Assembly: GCA_016200155.1 (NCBI GenBank)
Contig: JACQFG010000011.1
Span: 1 to 8,673, forward strand
Source of the DNA: Planctomycetota bacterium
GTDB taxonomy: Bacteria > Planctomycetota > Planctomycetia > Gemmatales > Gemmataceae
DNA: 8,673 nt
Direction of reading: 5' to 3'
Below the pieces are notes generated by a model. It was given only the letters and a program-made list of their open reading frames with translations, searched no databases and was not told the DNA's origin. Below, piece after piece: positions 7,483-8,673 of this stretch. Position numbers and translations under genes: made by a program. Every line of letters begins with the position of its first letter. The stretch's first letter is position 1.

Positions 7483-8637
7483 TTATCGTTTCGCGACCGG
7501 CTGGCCCCGGCTGCGCACCACGACCAGCGTCCGATCGTGCTTGCTCGTCGCATGATCGTTGGCCCGCAGGACAACCTCAAGCAATCCCGCGTGTTCGGCG
7601 TTCCACGCGTCCGCACACGCCTGCGGCATGATGAAATAAGTCGCCGTCGGGCGGTCCACCCACCACTCGAGGTTTTCCCATTCGAGAATCGTGTCCACCG
7701 GCTTGCCCAGGTGAAACATCAAGGGATGCGATTCCGCGCGAAAGAAGATCACCGGGCCCGTGGTGTGCCCGCGGATGTCGCGAGCAAGCGGGCGATAATC
7801 CTCCACTGGCCCGATCCATCGGTCGTAGACCTGCCAGCCGACAAGGTAAACCAGCATGAAAGCCACCCCGGTGATCCTGATTGAGCCCGAAGCGCAAGCG
7901 AGGGAGAGCCCGTCCTCCCTCGCTTGCGCTTCGGGCTCAGAGCCGCGCAGCCACCGCTCGATGCAGACGCCGAGAAAGATCGCCAAACCCGGATACGCGG
8001 GCAGAAGATAATCCGCCCGCTTGAAACTCATGCACGACAGGAACAACGTGATCGCTGCAAACCAGATCAACCCGAACCATGCGGCATTGTCCTGTCGAGC
8101 CTCGCGGTTTCGCCAGAACCACCACAGTGCGGCCGGGAGGACCAAACTCCAGGGCAGCAAGTCGAATAGCGCGACCGGGACGTACAGCCACCACGGATGC
8201 GACTTGAGTGTCTCGGAGCCGCCGAGCCCGCGTTCGACGTTGTGATACCAGAAGAACACGTCCCACAGCCGGCCGTCCGTGTGGCTGTTGGCCCAGATAT
8301 ACCACGGGGCCGCAATCGCGAGCATCAAGGGCACGCCCCAACACAGCGTTGCCACTTGCCGTTTAGCGTTCGCATGGCGCCATGCGAACGCTAAGCCGCA
8401 AGCGGCGACAACTGCCGGCAAGACAACGGCGATCGGCCCCTTCAGCAGCAGGCCGAATCCGAGCGCGACGTAGCCCAACGCATGCCAGCCCGTTCGCGAA
8501 GCGCCGTCGCGATTGCCGAGGTAGAACGAGCCGAGTGCGACCGTGATCGCCGTCGTCAACGGCATATCGATCCGCCCGACGCGCGCCAGCCAGGTGAAGT
8601 GCAGACTGCTCAATAATGCCTGCAACTGGCGCTGCAT
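7483..8637 (-). CDS. ArnT/PMT-like (GT39-type) membrane glycosyltransferase, apparently missing its N-terminus
   Basis: The frame encodes 384 residues from an ATG at 8637; family members are usually around 500 or more. Family-like motifs include WLARVGRIDMPLT (16-28), KGPIA (67-71) with its hydrophobic helix, HNVERGLGG (132-140), HPWWLYVP (147-154) and SFKRADYLLPAYPGLAI (204-220). About eight membrane helices follow one another, then a soluble C-terminal region (275-384). WLARVGRID normally lies over 100 residues into such proteins, after the first periplasmic loop with its catalytic acidic pair, so that part is absent here. A TAG (8640-8638) directly precedes the ATG in frame, and no good Shine-Dalgarno is seen. 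The gene is therefore either 5'-truncated, frameshifted near the window edge, or a sequencing error. Enzymes of this type transfer a sugar from polyprenyl phosphate to an envelope acceptor. Two palindromic elements (D and E) lie in frame within it. Confidence 0.75.
   Translation of the reverse strand: MQRQLQALLSSLHFTWLARVGRIDMPLTTAITVALGSFYLGNRDGASRTGWHALGYVALGFGLLLKGPIAVVLPAVVAACGLAFAWRHANAKRQVATLCWGVPLMLAIAAPWYIWANSHTDGRLWDVFFWYHNVERGLGGSETLKSHPWWLYVPVALFDLLPWSLVLPAALWWFWRNREARQDNAAWFGLIWFAAITLFLSCMSFKRADYLLPAYPGLAIFLGVCIERWLRGSEPEAQAREDGLSLACASGSIRITGVAFMLVYLVGWQVYDRWIGPVEDYRPLARDIRGHTTGPVIFFRAESHPLMFHLGKPVDTILEWENLEWWVDRPTATYFIMPQACADAWNAEHAGLLEVVLRANDHATSKHDRTLVVVRSRGQPVAKR
7882..7939. 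repeat. Palindromic element D, in frame inside the GT39 gene
   Basis: Perfect 25-bp inverted arms (7882-7906 and 7915-7939; the first starts TGAGCCCGAAGCGCAAGCGA) enclose an 8-nt spacer. This is the longest perfect stem in the window. Read on the minus strand it encodes residues 233-252 of the glycosyltransferase (starting SEPEAQARED). These fall in a loop between two membrane helices and contain no stop codon. It shares only the CGCAAGCG core with elements B, C and E, so it may be a separate family. Confidence 0.93.
8355..8406. repeat. Palindromic element E, in frame inside the GT39 gene
   Basis: The core is a perfect 32-bp palindrome with no spacer (8363-8394), centred on GGCGCC at 8376-8381. 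It extends to 24-bp arms (8355-8378 and 8379-8402) with two mismatches. The segment 8390-8406 (GCTAAGCCGCAAGCGGC) matches 16 of 17 bases of the right arms of elements B (2107-2123) and C (5698-5714). This places E in the same family. Read in the gene's frame it encodes residues 78-94 (AACGLAFAWRHANAKRQ), at the end of a membrane helix and in the following loop. Confidence 0.9.
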
Positions 8638-8673
8638 CTACTGCCAGGTTCCCGGCCTGGTACGGGGTGCTGC

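Noticed and set aside
6766..7884. A 372-codon open frame on the plus strand
   Set aside because: It is antisense to the GT2 and GT39 genes, Arg/His-rich and without motifs.
8644..8660. A short inverted repeat (CCAGG ... CCTGG) upstream of the GT39 ATG
   Set aside because: The arms are only 5 bp and the surrounding sequence is GC-rich, so this is expected by chance.

Overview
The window is a GC-rich stretch of a bacterial chromosome in which every convincing gene lies on the minus strand. The content suggests a member of the Planctomycetota, perhaps Gemmatales. The reasons are a very large membrane protein with two von Willebrand A (VWA) domains and a glutamine-amidotransferase-like segment, a MoxR ATPase beside it, an NHL-propeller lipoprotein, a secreted protein with a HEAT-like segment, weak or absent Shine-Dalgarno sequences, and many dispersed palindromes. 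The taxonomic assignment is inference.

In the direction of transcription (high to low coordinates) the layout is as follows. At 8637-7483 there is a family-39/ArnT-like membrane glycosyltransferase that appears to lack its N-terminal third. At 7473-6667 there is a GT2-type glycosyltransferase, 9 nt downstream. An AT-rich nested hairpin (6706-6643) forms the end of that gene. At 6630-5722 there is an NHL six-bladed propeller lipoprotein. At 5663-2130 there is an 1177-residue VWA/GATase-like membrane protein. At 2059-1055 there is a MoxR AAA+ ATPase. At 849-1 there is a secreted protein whose 3' end lies outside the window. Gaps are 9, 36, 58, 70 and 205 nt, so the first five genes are probably co-transcribed; the last may have its own weak promoter.

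The genes suggest an envelope-directed set. The GT2 enzyme could make a polyprenyl-phosphate sugar for the GT39 enzyme. The MoxR ATPase probably acts as a chaperone-like partner of the VWA membrane protein. The NHL lipoprotein and the HEAT-containing protein are exported but of unknown role.

The most unusual content is not a gene. Five long, near-perfect palindromes (arms of 16-25 bp) lie in 8.7 kb. Three sit 5-10 nt after stop codons (after the NHL, VWA and moxR genes). Two lie in frame inside the GT39 gene and add protein sequence at or next to loops between membrane helices. At least three of the five share a 17-bp end module, so they look like a mobile or amplified palindromic family that tolerates insertion in coding sequence, comparable in principle to the Rickettsia palindromic elements.
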